Of a DNA stretch of 64,000 bases, positions 18,394 through 28,810 are shown one piece after another. The stretch is from positions 310,001 to 374,000 of the forward strand of contig NZ_SSOA01000001.1 of the NCBI RefSeq assembly GCF_004801395.1, in the 5' to 3' direction. Position numbers and translations under genes: made by a program. Each line of letters begins with the position of its first letter. Within the stretch, counting starts at the first letter, position 1. The DNA is from Gillisella terrae (GTDB taxonomy: Bacteria; Pseudomonadota; Alphaproteobacteria; Rhizobiales; Rhizobiaceae). The notes beneath the pieces were generated by a model. It made no database searches. It worked only from the letters and a program-made list of their open reading frames with translations, and was not told the origin of the DNA.

Positions 18394-18438
18394 GCATCGG
18401 CTGAAAAGTGGGAACCGGTTTTCAGATCAATCCGATGC
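18394..18438. repeat. 45-bp intergenic palindrome (RIME-like unit)
   Basis: The outer arms GCATCGG / CCGATGC enclose inner arms CTGAAAA / TTTTCAG around GTGGGAACCGG. The same core occurs in the triplet at 54.9 kb. Such units are widespread between genes in Rhizobiales. It separates the convergent lrp and GT25 genes. Confidence 0.85.
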
Positions 18439-18483
18439 GAAAACAAAAACTGACAGCTCCCGATCGAAGCATCCAGCGCTCAA

Positions 18484-19287
18484 TTACACGGCGAGCTTGG
18501 TGGTCGCCGATAGATTAAGCTGGCCGATATAGGCAAAATCGGCAGGATTGAGGGTGGCGTGACGATGCGCGGCAATGCCAAAGTGCGTGAGCTGGCGAAC
18601 CCCTTGGCGCATTTGCGCAATCACACGGCGCAGCATAAAGGCGCTGCTCGATTTCGGTCTGCTTTCATTGATGGATGTTGCGGTGTGTAGTGGTACTGCG
18701 ACCCCGTAATGGGCGCAGAAGTCCAGTTGCACAGCCAACGCGGGCTCTGCCTGAAAGGAGCGCAGGTTATAAGTTGCGCAAATGGCCGCGTCGGCAATGG
18801 CGGCCTGCCGTGCTGTCCTGGCCAGCAGCTTTTTGGCTCCCGCTGGCCACAAAACATAGGCCGCCGCCCCAGATCGGTCTTGATAAAGCCTTGTGATAAT
18901 GGAATCAGACCTTGGCTTTCGCGCCATCAGCTTTTTACGGCCACGGGTTTCAAGGGTCAGATGATCAATATCCTGACGCTTGCCCACCTGCGCAAGCAGG
19001 GCCGGGACTGTGGTTGCGAGAACCGCGTCATCCTCCAACACCAGAGCGGGTTTATCGCTCAGCGAAATTTGGGTCCAAACCGCGCGATGGCTGAGAAAAC
19101 ACGCCTTCTCGGAAAGACGCATTGGCCGTTCCCAACGGTTCCAATAGGGATCGGCCTCGTCAATGGTCAGATCCTGCGCGTTGACTGCCGGGATGCGGGT
19201 GTAGCTTAATCCGAGTGCTGCCATTTGCGCGTGCTGAAACGCAAGGCGATCCGTGGATCGGTCGAGATTGATGATCAGCACTTGCAT
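18484..19287 (-). CDS. Glycosyltransferase family 25 (LPS biosynthesis)
   Basis: A 267-residue protein opening with MQVLIINLDRSTDRL, the hallmark of GT25 (LgtB/LpsA-type) enzymes. The metal-binding acidic motif is LVLEDDAVLATTVPALL (about 91-107), and ERPMRLSEKACFLSHRAVW is the conserved nucleotide-sugar block. GT25 enzymes add hexoses to LPS/LOS outer core at the cytoplasmic face. I chose the ATG at 19285-19287 because AAGGACACC precedes it and the family starts there; the frame extends 27 codons further. It follows the lpsB-like gene by 22 bp, so the two form one LPS unit. Confidence 0.88.
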   Translation of the reverse strand: MQVLIINLDRSTDRLAFQHAQMAALGLSYTRIPAVNAQDLTIDEADPYWNRWERPMRLSEKACFLSHRAVWTQISLSDKPALVLEDDAVLATTVPALLAQVGKRQDIDHLTLETRGRKKLMARKPRSDSIITRLYQDRSGAAAYVLWPAGAKKLLARTARQAAIADAAICATYNLRSFQAEPALAVQLDFCAHYGVAVPLHTATSINESRPKSSSAFMLRRVIAQMRQGVRQLTHFGIAAHRHATLNPADFAYIGQLNLSATTKLAV

Positions 19288-19309
19288 AATAATGGTGTCC
19301 TTGAAAGGT

Positions 19310-20392
19310 TTAAAATACGCAGGTCGTGCCCAAGTCGGTCCTGAGCAAGGCAGCGTATTCCTTTTCAAGCGATTTTGCCTCGTTTTTCAACGCAAAATGT
19401 TCTGACACATGCGTGATCGCGGCCAGCCCGTGCTGATGCGCCATGTGTGGATCGGCCAGATAAGGGTCGATGGCATTGCGCAAGGCGTCATAATCGCCAG
19501 CCGCCACCACCGAGCCGGTTTTGCCCTCATCGATCAATTCTGCATAGGCCCCGGCATCGGATGCAACAACGGCGGTTTGTGAGGCCATGGCCTCCAACGG
19601 CGTGAGGCCAAACCCTTCATTGCGCGAAGGAGCAACGTAAAGGCTCAGGCGGCGATACCACGGTTTGATATCGGCAACTTCGCCCAGAAAAACAATGCGA
19701 TCCGACAGGTTGGCCTGTGCGACATCGGCCTTGAGCTGATCGGCAAAGGCGGCATGTTCCGGGGTCACCCGGCCCGAGATCACGGCAGTCCAATCCGGAT
19801 GATGCGGCAAAAGCTCAATCATGGCGCGGACAAAGAGGTCCGTGCCTTTCTGGTGGCGCACGCGACCAAAACAGCCGACAAGATAGCGACCGGGCAGATG
19901 GGTGGCCGAGATTGTATCATCCTGGCCGGTTGGCGGATGAAACAGTGCGGTATCAATACCATGACGAATAACGGTATGCGGCACTTTCAAATAGGAGCCG
20001 GAGCGACCGCTTGTGGCAACCACGGCATTCATCTTTGAGATCAGCCAGCGGGTATAGCTGCTGTGATGACGCTGGGCGGCTGAGGTAAACAGCAGCTTGA
20101 GCGGCATGCGCAACACATCACGCAGGATCAGGCCCGCCAACATTTCATTGTTGCGCCGCGCGTGCCAGACCCGGTGCGATGCGCTTTGCGGGCGCTTCCA
20201 CAACAGCGGCAACTGCCAGTAGGACATGGCGGGCATGTCATCTGGCAGGCCGGGACCGAGCGTCGCAATACCCAATCCGCGCCGCCTGTGCTCTGGAATC
20301 AATTGAACCAGAGTGGAGGTGACACCAGACAGGCGCTTTTTGAAATTGGGCGCGATGATCAGGATATTGCGAAGCTGCACTTTGCTCGACAT
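19310..20392 (-). CDS. lpsB: LPS core mannosyltransferase, GT4 family (LpsB/LpcC)
   Basis: A 360-residue retaining GT-B glycosyltransferase. The N-terminus IIAPNFKKRLSGVTSTLVQL, the central VWHARRNNEMLAGLILRD and VVATSGRSGSYL, and the C-terminal SRNEGFGLTPLEAMASQTAV (donor site with the E-x7-E motif) match LpcC of R. leguminosarum and LpsB of S. meliloti, which transfer mannose to the LPS inner core. The start at 20390-20392 lies 16 bp after the greA stop; a longer frame would overlap greA. Together with the GT25 gene it forms the greA-lpsB LPS cluster known from rhizobia. Confidence 0.9.
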   Translation of the reverse strand: MSSKVQLRNILIIAPNFKKRLSGVTSTLVQLIPEHRRRGLGIATLGPGLPDDMPAMSYWQLPLLWKRPQSASHRVWHARRNNEMLAGLILRDVLRMPLKLLFTSAAQRHHSSYTRWLISKMNAVVATSGRSGSYLKVPHTVIRHGIDTALFHPPTGQDDTISATHLPGRYLVGCFGRVRHQKGTDLFVRAMIELLPHHPDWTAVISGRVTPEHAAFADQLKADVAQANLSDRIVFLGEVADIKPWYRRLSLYVAPSRNEGFGLTPLEAMASQTAVVASDAGAYAELIDEGKTGSVVAAGDYDALRNAIDPYLADPHMAHQHGLAAITHVSEHFALKNEAKSLEKEYAALLRTDLGTTCVF

Positions 20393-20408
20393 TGGGGTGG
20401 AAATTGGC

Positions 20409-20885
20409 TTAACCCCAATTGACCGCAATAACTTCGTAAGCCTTGGAGCCGCCGGGTGCGACAACTTCAATGCTATCGCCCACTTCCTTGCCAATCATGG
20501 CGCGGGCAATGGGAGAGGAGATCGAGATACGGCCAGCCTTGACGTCGGCTTCCTGATCGCCAACGATCTGGTAGCTCTTTTCTTCCTCGGTATCTTCGTC
20601 CACCAGCTTGACGGTTGCGCCAAACTTGATCTTGCTGCCAGACATTTTCGACAGATCAATCACCTCGGCGCGGGCAATCAGGTCTTCCAGCTCGGAGATA
20701 CGGCCTTCATTATGGCTCTGGGCCTCTTTGGCAGCATGATATTCGGCATTTTCCGAAAGGTCGCCATGGGCGCGCGCTTCAGAAATCGCCTCAATAATCC
20801 GAGGACGTTCTTCTTGTTGACGCCAGCGCAATTCCTCCTGAAGCTTGGAGAATCCACTCTGTGTCATTGGTACCTTTTCAACCAT
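20409..20885 (-). CDS. greA: Transcription elongation factor GreA
   Basis: A 158-residue protein, exactly the family length. The N-terminal coiled coil (about 1-75) holds the tip motif [16 protein letters not shown], whose acidic residues enter the RNA polymerase secondary channel and stimulate cleavage of backtracked RNA. The C-terminal FKBP-like domain ends [28 protein letters not shown] precedes the ATG at 20883-20885; the frame is open five codons more without benefit. Followed at 16 bp by lpsB. Confidence 0.97.
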   Translation of the reverse strand: MVEKVPMTQSGFSKLQEELRWRQQEERPRIIEAISEARAHGDLSENAEYHAAKEAQSHNEGRISELEDLIARAEVIDLSKMSGSKIKFGATVKLVDEDTEEEKSYQIVGDQEADVKAGRISISSPIARAMIGKEVGDSIEVVAPGGSKAYEVIAVNWG

Positions 20886-21083
20886 GTCCTCTTCCTTCAC
20901 CTTTCATGCCCAAATAGGTGGACATGAAAATAAAACAGGTCCCGAAGCAAAGCCACGGAACCAGCCACAAATCAAACTGCCGGTATTATAGCAGATTGTC
21001 ACAGGCAATTTCCAGATATTTCGAAACCAGCCAGAGTTGGTCACAAACCTCTTCGTGTGTGTATCGATAAGGTTCTGATTTTT

Positions 21084-22250
21084 CTAATGATTGTGGTTAT
21101 CCGAGTGGTCTTCTGAGCCATGGTGATGGCTATGATGTGCACTATGGCCATGATGCATGGGGTTTTTATAGTTCAACCAAAAGAGCCAGATGGCACCAGC
21201 ACCAAACATCAGATTGAGCCAAAATGTGTAGTCGATACTAAACTGTGTGAGTTGAGCGCGTATATCACCTGAGGGTTGTGGCACGAGATTCAGAGATGAG
21301 AACACCAACTCCATCAGCAGGGAGCTGACAGCCATTGCCGAAAACAAGGCTGCGGCCATATAGAGCGCCATTTTCCAGCCAAAATACCGCCTGTAGGCAT
21401 CAATCAACGGCAAAATTAACAGGTCGGCATAGATGAAGGCCAGAACGCCGCCAAAGGATGCGCCACCGGCAAACAGCACGGCGGCCAGCGGAATATTGCC
21501 GATCGAGCAGACAAAGGTCAGCATTGCCACAACCGGTCCAATCAGGGCGTTGGTCCCCACCTGTACCCAGCCGGGCTCTTGCGTCAGAAACAGCGCCTGC
21601 CAAATGCTATCAGGCACGAACACGGCAATGAAACCACCAATCAAAAAGCCTGCGACCAGGTCTTTCCAGAGCATGGACCATTCCATTGCAAAATTTTGAG
21701 CAACCCGAACCGGTGTTTGCTGGTTCTTCAGCCGGTCTTTCCATGTCTCACCTTCAACCACCATGGAGCCATGTTCATGGCCCTTGCCGGATTCCTCGTG
21801 CTGTCTTGCTTCTTCGATCAGCTTGGTTGGGCGGGTTAGTTTCACCAGAAGCGTCATGAGGGCGATCATAACGAGGCCGCCGACCCATTCTGCCACCATA
21901 AACTGCCACCCCATCAGGATCAGTAGGATAATGCCAAGTTCGAGAACGAGATTGGTGGAGGCCACCAGAAAGGCGAGAGCGTTGACCAGATCAGCTCCTT
22001 TTTTGAAAAGCGTGCGCATGATGGCGGCAGACGCATAGGAGCATGACGAGCTGGCCGCACCTGCGGCACTGGCCAAGGCCACCTCTTTTGCACTGCCCTT
22101 GCCAAGGTAACGTTGCATTTTGGCGGCGGGTACAATGGTTTGTAAAACGGATGAGATCACAAAACCAAGACAGAGTGTCCAGCCGGTTTTCCAGGCCATG
22201 CCTAAGGCCATCAACAGCGCTTGCCCAACGCGCATGATCATATCGTGCAT
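21084..22250 (-). CDS. Permease of the SO_0444/YraQ family with His-rich tail
   Basis: A 388-residue protein with about nine hydrophobic segments in two blocks separated by a charged cytoplasmic loop (about residues 150-190). The conserved permease motif ASAAGAASSSCSYASAAIM (about 60-78) and the second-block TFVCSIGNIPLAAVLFAGG identify the DUF318/YraQ-type permease family, some members of which are proposed Cu/Zn efflux transporters. The C-terminus is a metal-binding-like tail rich in His (HHGHSAHHSHHHGSEDHSD). GGAAATGGGGG precedes the ATG at 22248-22250. Metal export is plausible but inferred. Confidence 0.82.
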   Translation of the reverse strand: MHDMIMRVGQALLMALGMAWKTGWTLCLGFVISSVLQTIVPAAKMQRYLGKGSAKEVALASAAGAASSSCSYASAAIMRTLFKKGADLVNALAFLVASTNLVLELGIILLILMGWQFMVAEWVGGLVMIALMTLLVKLTRPTKLIEEARQHEESGKGHEHGSMVVEGETWKDRLKNQQTPVRVAQNFAMEWSMLWKDLVAGFLIGGFIAVFVPDSIWQALFLTQEPGWVQVGTNALIGPVVAMLTFVCSIGNIPLAAVLFAGGASFGGVLAFIYADLLILPLIDAYRRYFGWKMALYMAAALFSAMAVSSLLMELVFSSLNLVPQPSGDIRAQLTQFSIDYTFWLNLMFGAGAIWLFWLNYKNPMHHGHSAHHSHHHGSEDHSDNHNH

Positions 22251-22346
22251 GTCGCCCCCATTTCCTGTGTCTTCTCGGAAAGGCGGAATTGACGTTTTCC
22301 GTAAAAGCTCTGGGAAGCCAATGATGGAGACGGCTGAATGTTCCCA

Positions 22347-22382
22347 CAAAAAAGCCTGCGATCATGGTTTTGATCGCAGGCT
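22347..22382 (-). terminator. Rho-independent terminator of carB
   Basis: On the minus strand the 12-bp stem AGCCTGCGATCA / TGATCGCAGGCT with a 6-nt loop is followed by six T. It lies about 45 bp past the carB stop. Confidence 0.88.
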
Positions 22383-22425
22383 GCTGTTTTAGCACATGTG
22401 AGGCCGCCGTTCAGCGATGGCTATC

Positions 22426-25400
22426 TCAAAAATAGCTCTGCAGCGGACGCACTTCCAGCTGACCGTTTTTGAGAGCCTGAATGGCTTCGGCCGCCGCCAA
22501 GGCACCGGCCATTGTGGTGTAGTATGGCACCTTCTGCATCAGAGCTGCGCGGCGCAGCGATTTGCTGTCCGAGATCGCCTTGTTTGAGTCGGTGGTGTTG
22601 ATCACCAGTTGGACCTGACGGTTGCGGATGGCGTCCTCAATGTGTGGTCGGCCTTCGAGCACCTTGTTGATCTTGATGGCTTCAATGCCTTGCTCGGCGA
22701 GGAAGCGCTGCGTGCCGCCCGTTGCCAGAACCTTGAAGCCGATGCTGACCAGCAGCTTGATAGCGGGCAGAACGCGGGTCTTGTCGTCATCGCGCACTGA
22801 GACAAACACGGTGCCGTCGCGCGGCAGTTCCACATTGGCACCCAGCTGGCTCTTGGCAAAGGCCAGTGCAAAATTGCTATCCAGACCAATGACTTCGCCG
22901 GTGGAGCGCATTTCCGGACCCAGCAGCGTATCAACGCCGGGGAAGCGAGCAAACGGGAACACGGCTTCCTTGACGGCAATATGGTTCAGGTTGCGTGGGT
23001 CCGGCTTTTTGCCATAGGCGGCAATCGCGGCATCCAGCTTTTCACCAGCCATGATGCGGGCGGCGATCTTGGCAATCGGCGCGCCGATGGTCTTGGCGAC
23101 AAACGGCACGGTGCGCGAAGCGCGCGGGTTGACTTCAAGAACGTAGATCACGCCATCCTTGATGGCATATTGTACGTTCATCAAGCCGCCAACGTTCAGC
23201 GCCTTGGCCATGGCGGCGGTCTGGCGTTCCAGCTCGTCCAGGGTTTCCTTGCTCAAGGAGCGCGATGGCAGCGAGCAGGCCGAGTCACCGGAGTGAATAC
23301 CGGCTTCTTCGATATGCTCCATGATGCCCGATACGAAGACATTTTCGCCGTCGCACAGTGCATCCACGTCCACTTCGATGGCGTTGGTGAGGTAGCTATC
23401 GAACAGCAGCGGGTTCTTGCTGAGAAGCGTGTTGATCTGGCCGGTCTTGTCGTTCGGATACCGCTGCTTGATGGCTTCCGGCACCAGGCCGGGAACCGTA
23501 TCGAGCAGATAGGTTTGCAACATGCTCTCATCGTGGATGATCTGCATGGCGCGGCCACCCAGCACGTAGGATGGGCGCACCACCAGCGGATAGCCGATTT
23601 CGCCAGCAATGACGCGGGCCTGCTCAACCGAGTAAGCAATGCCGTTGTTGGGCTGGGTCAGGTCCAGCTTCATCAGCAGCTTCTGGAAGCGGTCGCGGTC
23701 TTCGGCAAGGTCAATCATGTCCGGTGCTGTGCCGAGGATCGGAATGCCGTTCTTTTCCAGCGCTTCGGCCAGTTTCAGCGGCGTCTGGCCACCAAACTGC
23801 ACGATCACGCCAACAACTTCACCCTTTTCCTGCTCGGCGCGCAGGATTTCGATCACGTCTTCAGCCGTCAGCGGCTCAAAATAGAGACGGTCTGAGGTGT
23901 CGTAGTCGGTGGAGACGGTTTCCGGGTTACAGTTGATCATGATGGCTTCGAAGCCAGCATCCTTCAACGCGAAGGCGGCATGGCAGCAGCAATAGTCAAA
24001 CTCAATGCCCTGACCAATCCGGTTTGGACCACCGCCGAGAATAACCACCTTCTTACGATCCGAGATTTGCGCCTCTGATCGGGCTGCACCCACAAACGGG
24101 GTCTCATAGGTCGAATACATGTAAGCAGTGGGCGAGGCAAATTCGGCAGCGCAGGTATCAATGCGCTTGAAGACTGGGCGCACGTCCAGACCGTTGCGCA
24201 GCTCTGCCACTTCTTTGGGGCGCTTGCCCGACAGGCTGGCGAGGCGGGCATCGGAAAAGCCCATGGCCTTGATCTTGCGCAGGTTTTCAGCATCGGTTGG
24301 CAGGCCATGTTCGCGAATGCGGGCTTCAAGATCGGTAATCGCCTTCAACTGGGCGATGAACCAAGGGTCGATCTTGCAGCCTTCATGCACTTCTTCTTCC
24401 GACATGCCGAGGCGAAGCGCCTGCGCCACCATGCGCAGACGATCTGGCGTTGGTGTGCCGATGGCAGCGCGAATGGCGTTCTTGTCATCACCCTGACCGA
24501 GGCCGGGGATTTCAATTTCGTCCAAGCCGGTCAGGTTGGTTTCCAGACCGCGAAGGGCCTTCTGGAGCGATTCTGCAAAGGTACGGCCAATGGCCATGAC
24601 TTCGCCCACCGACTTCATCGCTGTGGTCAGGGTTGGCTCGGCACCGGGGAATTTTTCAAAGGCAAAGCGCGGAATTTTGGTGACAACATAGTCAATCGAT
24701 GGCTCGAACGACGCAGGTGTTGCACCGCCGGTGATGTCATTGTCCAGCTCATCCAGCGTGTAGCCAACTGCCAGCTTGGCCGCGACCTTGGCAATCGGGA
24801 AACCCGTGGCCTTGGAAGCCAGCGCCGACGAGCGCGATACGCGCGGGTTCATTTCAATCACCACCAGACGGCCATCCTTGGGATTGACCGCGAACTGCAC
24901 GTTGGAGCCGCCGGTTTCAACACCAATTTCGCGCAGCACCGCAATCGAGGCATTGCGCATGATCTGGTATTCTTTGTCGGTCAAAGTCAGGGCAGGGGCA
25001 ACGGTGATGCTGTCGCCGGTATGCACGCCCATTGGGTCGATGTTTTCAATCGAGCAGATGATGATGCAATTGTCCGCCTTGTCGCGGACCACTTCCATTT
25101 CATATTCCTTCCAGCCGAGAACCGATTCTTCAATCAGCACTTCGGTGGTGGGGGAAGCGTCGAGACCGCCGTTGATGATCTCGAAAAACTCCGAGCGGTT
25201 GTAAGCAATACCGCCGCCGGTGCCGCCCATGGTAAAGGAGGGGCGGATAATCGCAGGCAGACCAACAACATCCAGCGCTTGAGCGGCAATCGCCATGGCA
25301 TGGGCCATGTAGCGCTGCTTGCGGTCGGTTTCGCCAAGGTTCCACTGGTTTTCCAGCTCATCCAAAGCCTTGTCCAGCGCATCGCCAGACAGAGAAGCCT

Positions 25401-25908
25401 TCAGCTTTTCGCGCTCAGCTTCATGGGTCTTGCGGTCAGCATCCTTGATTTCGGTGGCGTTGGCCAAAAGCGACTTTGGCGTTTCAAGGCCAATGCGGGC
25501 CATGGCCTCGCGGAAAAGAGCGCGGTCTTCGGCCATGTCGATAGCGGCAGGCTTTGCGCCAATCATTTCAACATTGTAGCGATCCAGCACGCCCATGCGC
25601 TTCAAGGAAAGCGCAGTGTTCAGCGCCGTCTGGCCGCCCATGGTGGGCAAGAGCGCGTCAGGCCGTTCCTTGGCAATGATCTTGGCAACCACTTCCGGCG
25701 TGATCGGCTCAACATAGGTGGCGTCAGCAAGGCCCGGATCGGTCATGATCGTGGCGGGGTTGGAGTTGACCAGAATAACCCGGTAGCCCTCTTCCTTCAG
25801 CGCCTTGACGGCCTGAGTGCCGGAATAGTCAAATTCGCATGCCTGTCCGATGACAATCGGACCTGCGCCGATGATCAGGATGGATTTTATGTCTTGGCGC
25901 TTTGGCAT
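22426..25908 (-). CDS. carB: Carbamoyl-phosphate synthase large subunit
   Basis: A 1160-residue enzyme, the usual alphaproteobacterial length (longer than the 1073 of E. coli because of an insertion of about 60 residues in the first ATP-grasp half, around 150-210). Two homologous ATP-grasp halves are seen: the first begins [20 protein letters not shown], the second [20 protein letters not shown], and both carry [17 protein letters not shown] / [17 protein letters not shown] blocks. The C-terminal MGS-like allosteric domain follows residue about 1025. It makes carbamoyl phosphate for arginine and pyrimidines with CarA, which is encoded about 6 kb away on the same strand. Confidence 0.98.
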   Translation of the reverse strand: MPKRQDIKSILIIGAGPIVIGQACEFDYSGTQAVKALKEEGYRVILVNSNPATIMTDPGLADATYVEPITPEVVAKIIAKERPDALLPTMGGQTALNTALSLKRMGVLDRYNVEMIGAKPAAIDMAEDRALFREAMARIGLETPKSLLANATEIKDADRKTHEAEREKLKASLSGDALDKALDELENQWNLGETDRKQRYMAHAMAIAAQALDVVGLPAIIRPSFTMGGTGGGIAYNRSEFFEIINGGLDASPTTEVLIEESVLGWKEYEMEVVRDKADNCIIICSIENIDPMGVHTGDSITVAPALTLTDKEYQIMRNASIAVLREIGVETGGSNVQFAVNPKDGRLVVIEMNPRVSRSSALASKATGFPIAKVAAKLAVGYTLDELDNDITGGATPASFEPSIDYVVTKIPRFAFEKFPGAEPTLTTAMKSVGEVMAIGRTFAESLQKALRGLETNLTGLDEIEIPGLGQGDDKNAIRAAIGTPTPDRLRMVAQALRLGMSEEEVHEGCKIDPWFIAQLKAITDLEARIREHGLPTDAENLRKIKAMGFSDARLASLSGKRPKEVAELRNGLDVRPVFKRIDTCAAEFASPTAYMYSTYETPFVGAARSEAQISDRKKVVILGGGPNRIGQGIEFDYCCCHAAFALKDAGFEAIMINCNPETVSTDYDTSDRLYFEPLTAEDVIEILRAEQEKGEVVGVIVQFGGQTPLKLAEALEKNGIPILGTAPDMIDLAEDRDRFQKLLMKLDLTQPNNGIAYSVEQARVIAGEIGYPLVVRPSYVLGGRAMQIIHDESMLQTYLLDTVPGLVPEAIKQRYPNDKTGQINTLLSKNPLLFDSYLTNAIEVDVDALCDGENVFVSGIMEHIEEAGIHSGDSACSLPSRSLSKETLDELERQTAAMAKALNVGGLMNVQYAIKDGVIYVLEVNPRASRTVPFVAKTIGAPIAKIAARIMAGEKLDAAIAAYGKKPDPRNLNHIAVKEAVFPFARFPGVDTLLGPEMRSTGEVIGLDSNFALAFAKSQLGANVELPRDGTVFVSVRDDDKTRVLPAIKLLVSIGFKVLATGGTQRFLAEQGIEAIKINKVLEGRPHIEDAIRNRQVQLVINTTDSNKAISDSKSLRRAALMQKVPYYTTMAGALAAAEAIQALKNGQLEVRPLQSYF

Positions 25909-26194
25909 GGTCTCTATCCGTTCTCTTCATCCTGCGCAAAAAGCGGCCAAGGTGATGGGCTCACCGGCCGGGCGCAGATCAATGGTCATTTCAGGCTAGA
26001 AGCGGCTTATAGGGAATTCTTGGCCAAAGCGGAACCCCCGATTTCATCTTTTCATAAGGATAAGTGAACAGTTTTTCAGGTGATGCGAAATCCCCACTTT
26101 TGAGGGGGGATTTTTTGAAATTCAGCAGGTGTTGTCACGAAACTGTTGCGAGGCACAGCGTTAACTCTGCGACATTCTGACCGGAGATCTGCCT

Positions 26195-26908
26195 ATGCCC
26201 CACACCCAATTGTTGCCTGCTCTTGTTCCTTTTTCCGAAACGGAGGGCGCTGGCCCATCTCGTCATCTCGGTATTCGCTTCAATCAGGACGGAAAGTTTC
26301 TACCAGAACCGGGCAATACGATTGTGTGCCATTTGACGAATGGGTCGCCAAGCTGCCAGGCAATCCGCAATGCCCGCAGTCGCTATATGACTATGCCGGA
26401 GGCTGATCGACTGGCTTTTACCGCAGAATCCAGCCTGCACATGACCTTGTTTCAGGGCATTATCGAATATCGGCGCGAACTTCCCTTTTGGCCATCCGAT
26501 ATTCCGCTGGAAACACCGATTGATGACATGACCGAAATTCTGGCTCAAAGGCTTGAGCATTTCCGAAAAGGCCCAGGCTTTCGGGTGCATGTTACCCATA
26601 TGCTGCCCACCGGCCTGCAAATGGATGGTGTCACCGCAGCGGATCGTGCCGCCATGGCGGAATGGCGCAATCGGCTGGCCGATCTGTTTGGCTATCGCCA
26701 TCCCGATCACGACAGCTATGAATTTCACATCACCTTTGCCTATGTCATCCGGCCTTTGAGTGAGCAGGCGCTGTTTCAATGGCAATCAATGCTGGCTGAA
26801 GTTCGGGATGACTTGCGCGCCCGGTTTGATCACATTGAGCTTGATCCGCCCGCCTTTTGCGCCTTTGAAGATATGCATCATTTTGAAGAGCTGGTTGTGC
26901 TGGATTGA
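26195..26908 (+). CDS. DUF1868 protein, 2H phosphoesterase-like
   Basis: A 237-residue cytoplasmic protein. Two HxT motifs are visible, SSLHMTLFQG (about 86-95) and YEFHITFAYV (about 176-185), the signature of the 2H phosphoesterase/ligase-T fold. The N-terminus GIRFNQDGKFLPEPGNTIVC fits DUF1868. 2H enzymes act on 2'-5' or cyclic phosphodiester bonds in RNA or nucleotides; the substrate here is unknown. GGAG lies about 8 bases before the ATG. Its last 164 bp overlap the antisense C-terminal coding part of the convergent PAP2 gene. Confidence 0.82.
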   Translation: MPHTQLLPALVPFSETEGAGPSRHLGIRFNQDGKFLPEPGNTIVCHLTNGSPSCQAIRNARSRYMTMPEADRLAFTAESSLHMTLFQGIIEYRRELPFWPSDIPLETPIDDMTEILAQRLEHFRKGPGFRVHVTHMLPTGLQMDGVTAADRAAMAEWRNRLADLFGYRHPDHDSYEFHITFAYVIRPLSEQALFQWQSMLAEVRDDLRARFDHIELDPPAFCAFEDMHHFEELVVLD

Positions 26909-27800
26909 GGCTGCTGGCGGTTGCCGCAGAAACAAAGGCAATCACACAGGCTGCGAGCATAAAACCGGCCGGAATATCGATAAAATAGTGACTGCCATGG
27001 GACATGGCAGACACGGCCATCATCATATTAAGACCAAGAATGGGGTAGCGCGCTGGCTTGATAGACCACGCACCCCAAGAATAGAGCACGGCACAGGCGG
27101 CATGAACCGATGGAAAGGTCAGAATGCCCGCCGCTTTGCTGGTTTCCAGCATGAAAGTGGATTGGCTGCGTACGGCATGAAACTGCTCGAGAAAGCCGTA
27201 GCCCAACGATGTGTTTATGTGCAGCGGCGGATGGTTTGCCAGTTGATAAGTGACATACGCACTTTGGGCGGGAAACCATATGGCAATAATACTTGCACAA
27301 TAGCCGATAACCCCAAAGCAGAGGATCATCGTGTAGCCGCGATCTTTTTGCCCAACGGCGCAAAGAACCATTGCAATCCCCATCAATTGAAACCCGAAAC
27401 TCTGATAGGCAATGCCAAGGCTCCAGGCGAGGAGAGAGTGGTGATCAACCATGCGGATAAAGCCCCACCAGTCCAGCCCCACGGCCTGATCGATCTGGTG
27501 CAACCAGGCATCGGCGAGCGGCCTGTCCAGCTTCATGGCGGCATAGGTGGAAAACAGAATGGGCAAGCCCAGCAGCACGCCAAAGAGAAAGCACTCTGCA
27601 ATCGATGAAATGCGCAGATAGCGCTTGTGGCGTGCAAAGGCTGCAAGTGTGAGGCACGAAAGCAAAAACGGCGAAAGGCTTAAGAGCCACTGATAGACAT
27701 CGATTGTCACCGCGGTTGCCAGCGACAGCGGCACCATCAAGGCATAGGAGGTCGCAATGAGAGCTATCAGTAAAAATCTTGGTTTATCGCGAAATATCAT
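26745..27800 (-). CDS. PAP2-superfamily membrane phosphatase / inositolphosphotransferase-like
   Basis: A 351-residue polytopic protein. Conserved PAP2 residues appear in TFPSVHAACAVL (SxH motif) and SHGSHYFIDIPAG (SH-x-D motif), so the catalytic histidines are present. The type resembles PAP2_C / inositolphosphotransferase Aur1-Ipt1-like proteins, which handle lipid phosphates in the membrane. The C-terminal tail of about 60 residues after the last membrane segment is basic, low in complexity, and lies antisense to the DUF1868 gene; it may be a read-through extension after loss of an original stop. The start is the ATG at 27798-27800. Confidence 0.8.
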   Translation of the reverse strand: MIFRDKPRFLLIALIATSYALMVPLSLATAVTIDVYQWLLSLSPFLLSCLTLAAFARHKRYLRISSIAECFLFGVLLGLPILFSTYAAMKLDRPLADAWLHQIDQAVGLDWWGFIRMVDHHSLLAWSLGIAYQSFGFQLMGIAMVLCAVGQKDRGYTMILCFGVIGYCASIIAIWFPAQSAYVTYQLANHPPLHINTSLGYGFLEQFHAVRSQSTFMLETSKAAGILTFPSVHAACAVLYSWGAWSIKPARYPILGLNMMMAVSAMSHGSHYFIDIPAGFMLAACVIAFVSAATASSLNPAQPALQNDAYLQRRKRRADQAQCDQTGRASHPELQPALIAIETAPAHSKAG

Positions 27801-28022
27801 CAAGGTGCTGGCGATTTAAATCTGGCTTTGGATCCGTCTATGCGCTCTGGTCTGTCTGTCAGGTGGAGATTGAGCATGACAGACAAGAGAATTCTTGTTT
27901 TGTTTGTCTGCTCAGAAAGACCGCGAGCACTTTTTCTTGACAAATTGTAGCACTGAAAGATTGATGATGTGTTCGTGTTAAAATAGAGCCGAAAGATCAA
28001 TTCCATTGAAGGTGTGCCTGAT

Positions 28023-28694
28023 TTGATTACCGTTCATTATCTCGAAAATTCCAGAGCGCATCGTATTCTCTGGCTGTTGGAGGAGTTGGGGCTTGAGTAT
28101 GATATCAAGACCTATAAGCGCGGTGCCGATATGCGCGCGCCTTCGACGCTGAAGGCGATTCATCCCCTCGGCAAATCTCCGGTGATTGAGGATAAGGGCA
28201 GGGTGATTGCCGAAAGCGGTGCGATTATCGAATATTTGATTGGCATGTATGATAAAGAGCACAAGCTTCGTCCGCCGGGCGGCACCGATGAGCGTCTGCG
28301 CTATATTTACTGGCTGCATTATGCCGAAGGCTCGGCCATGCCGCTGTTGCTGTTAAAGCTGATTTTTCTGCGCCTGCCCAGCCAGATGCCGATCTTCCTG
28401 CGCTCGGTGGGCAAGGTCATTTCCGACAGCGTGCAGCGCAAGCTGATTGATCCACAACTGGCTGACCATCTCGCCTTTTGGAACAGCGAACTCTCTCGCG
28501 ATGGCTGGTTTGCCGGAAGTGCGTTTTCAGCCGCCGATATTGCCATGAGTTTTCCGGTGGAAGCGGGCATGACCCGCATGGATCAGACTGGCGATGTTCA
28601 AGCCGTTCGGCGCTATATGGACACGATCCGTGCGCGTCCAGCCTATCAGAGGGCGCTGACGCGAGGCGGAGCCTATGTCTACGCCGACAGTTAA
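28023..28694 (+). CDS. Glutathione S-transferase family protein
   Basis: A cytoplasmic GST of about 223 residues. The N-terminal thioredoxin-like domain reads ITVHYLENSRAHRILWLLEE, with LGKSPVIED and ESGAIIEYL forming the glutathione site; the C-terminal helical domain follows from about residue 90, with WFAGSAFSAADIAMSFPVE as the N-capping box. I chose the TTG at 28023 because GAAGG lies 10 bases upstream and relatives begin MITVHYLENSR; a GTG at 28014 is only 1 base from that site. Substrate unknown. Confidence 0.9.
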   Translation: MITVHYLENSRAHRILWLLEELGLEYDIKTYKRGADMRAPSTLKAIHPLGKSPVIEDKGRVIAESGAIIEYLIGMYDKEHKLRPPGGTDERLRYIYWLHYAEGSAMPLLLLKLIFLRLPSQMPIFLRSVGKVISDSVQRKLIDPQLADHLAFWNSELSRDGWFAGSAFSAADIAMSFPVEAGMTRMDQTGDVQAVRRYMDTIRARPAYQRALTRGGAYVYADS

Positions 28695-28810
28695 CGTCGG
28701 TGCTGAAACAAGGCCGGGAACTTATCTGTCTGGCAATGTGTTTCTGTCCGGATAATCGTAAAGGTGTCTGACAGCGCCGCTTTTATGCGGCTCTGTCGGT
28801 GGGGGCGGCC

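Noticed and set aside
24307..26067. 586-codon open frame on the plus strand
   Set aside because: It is antisense to carB and starts in its GC-rich third-position shadow; carB is unambiguous.
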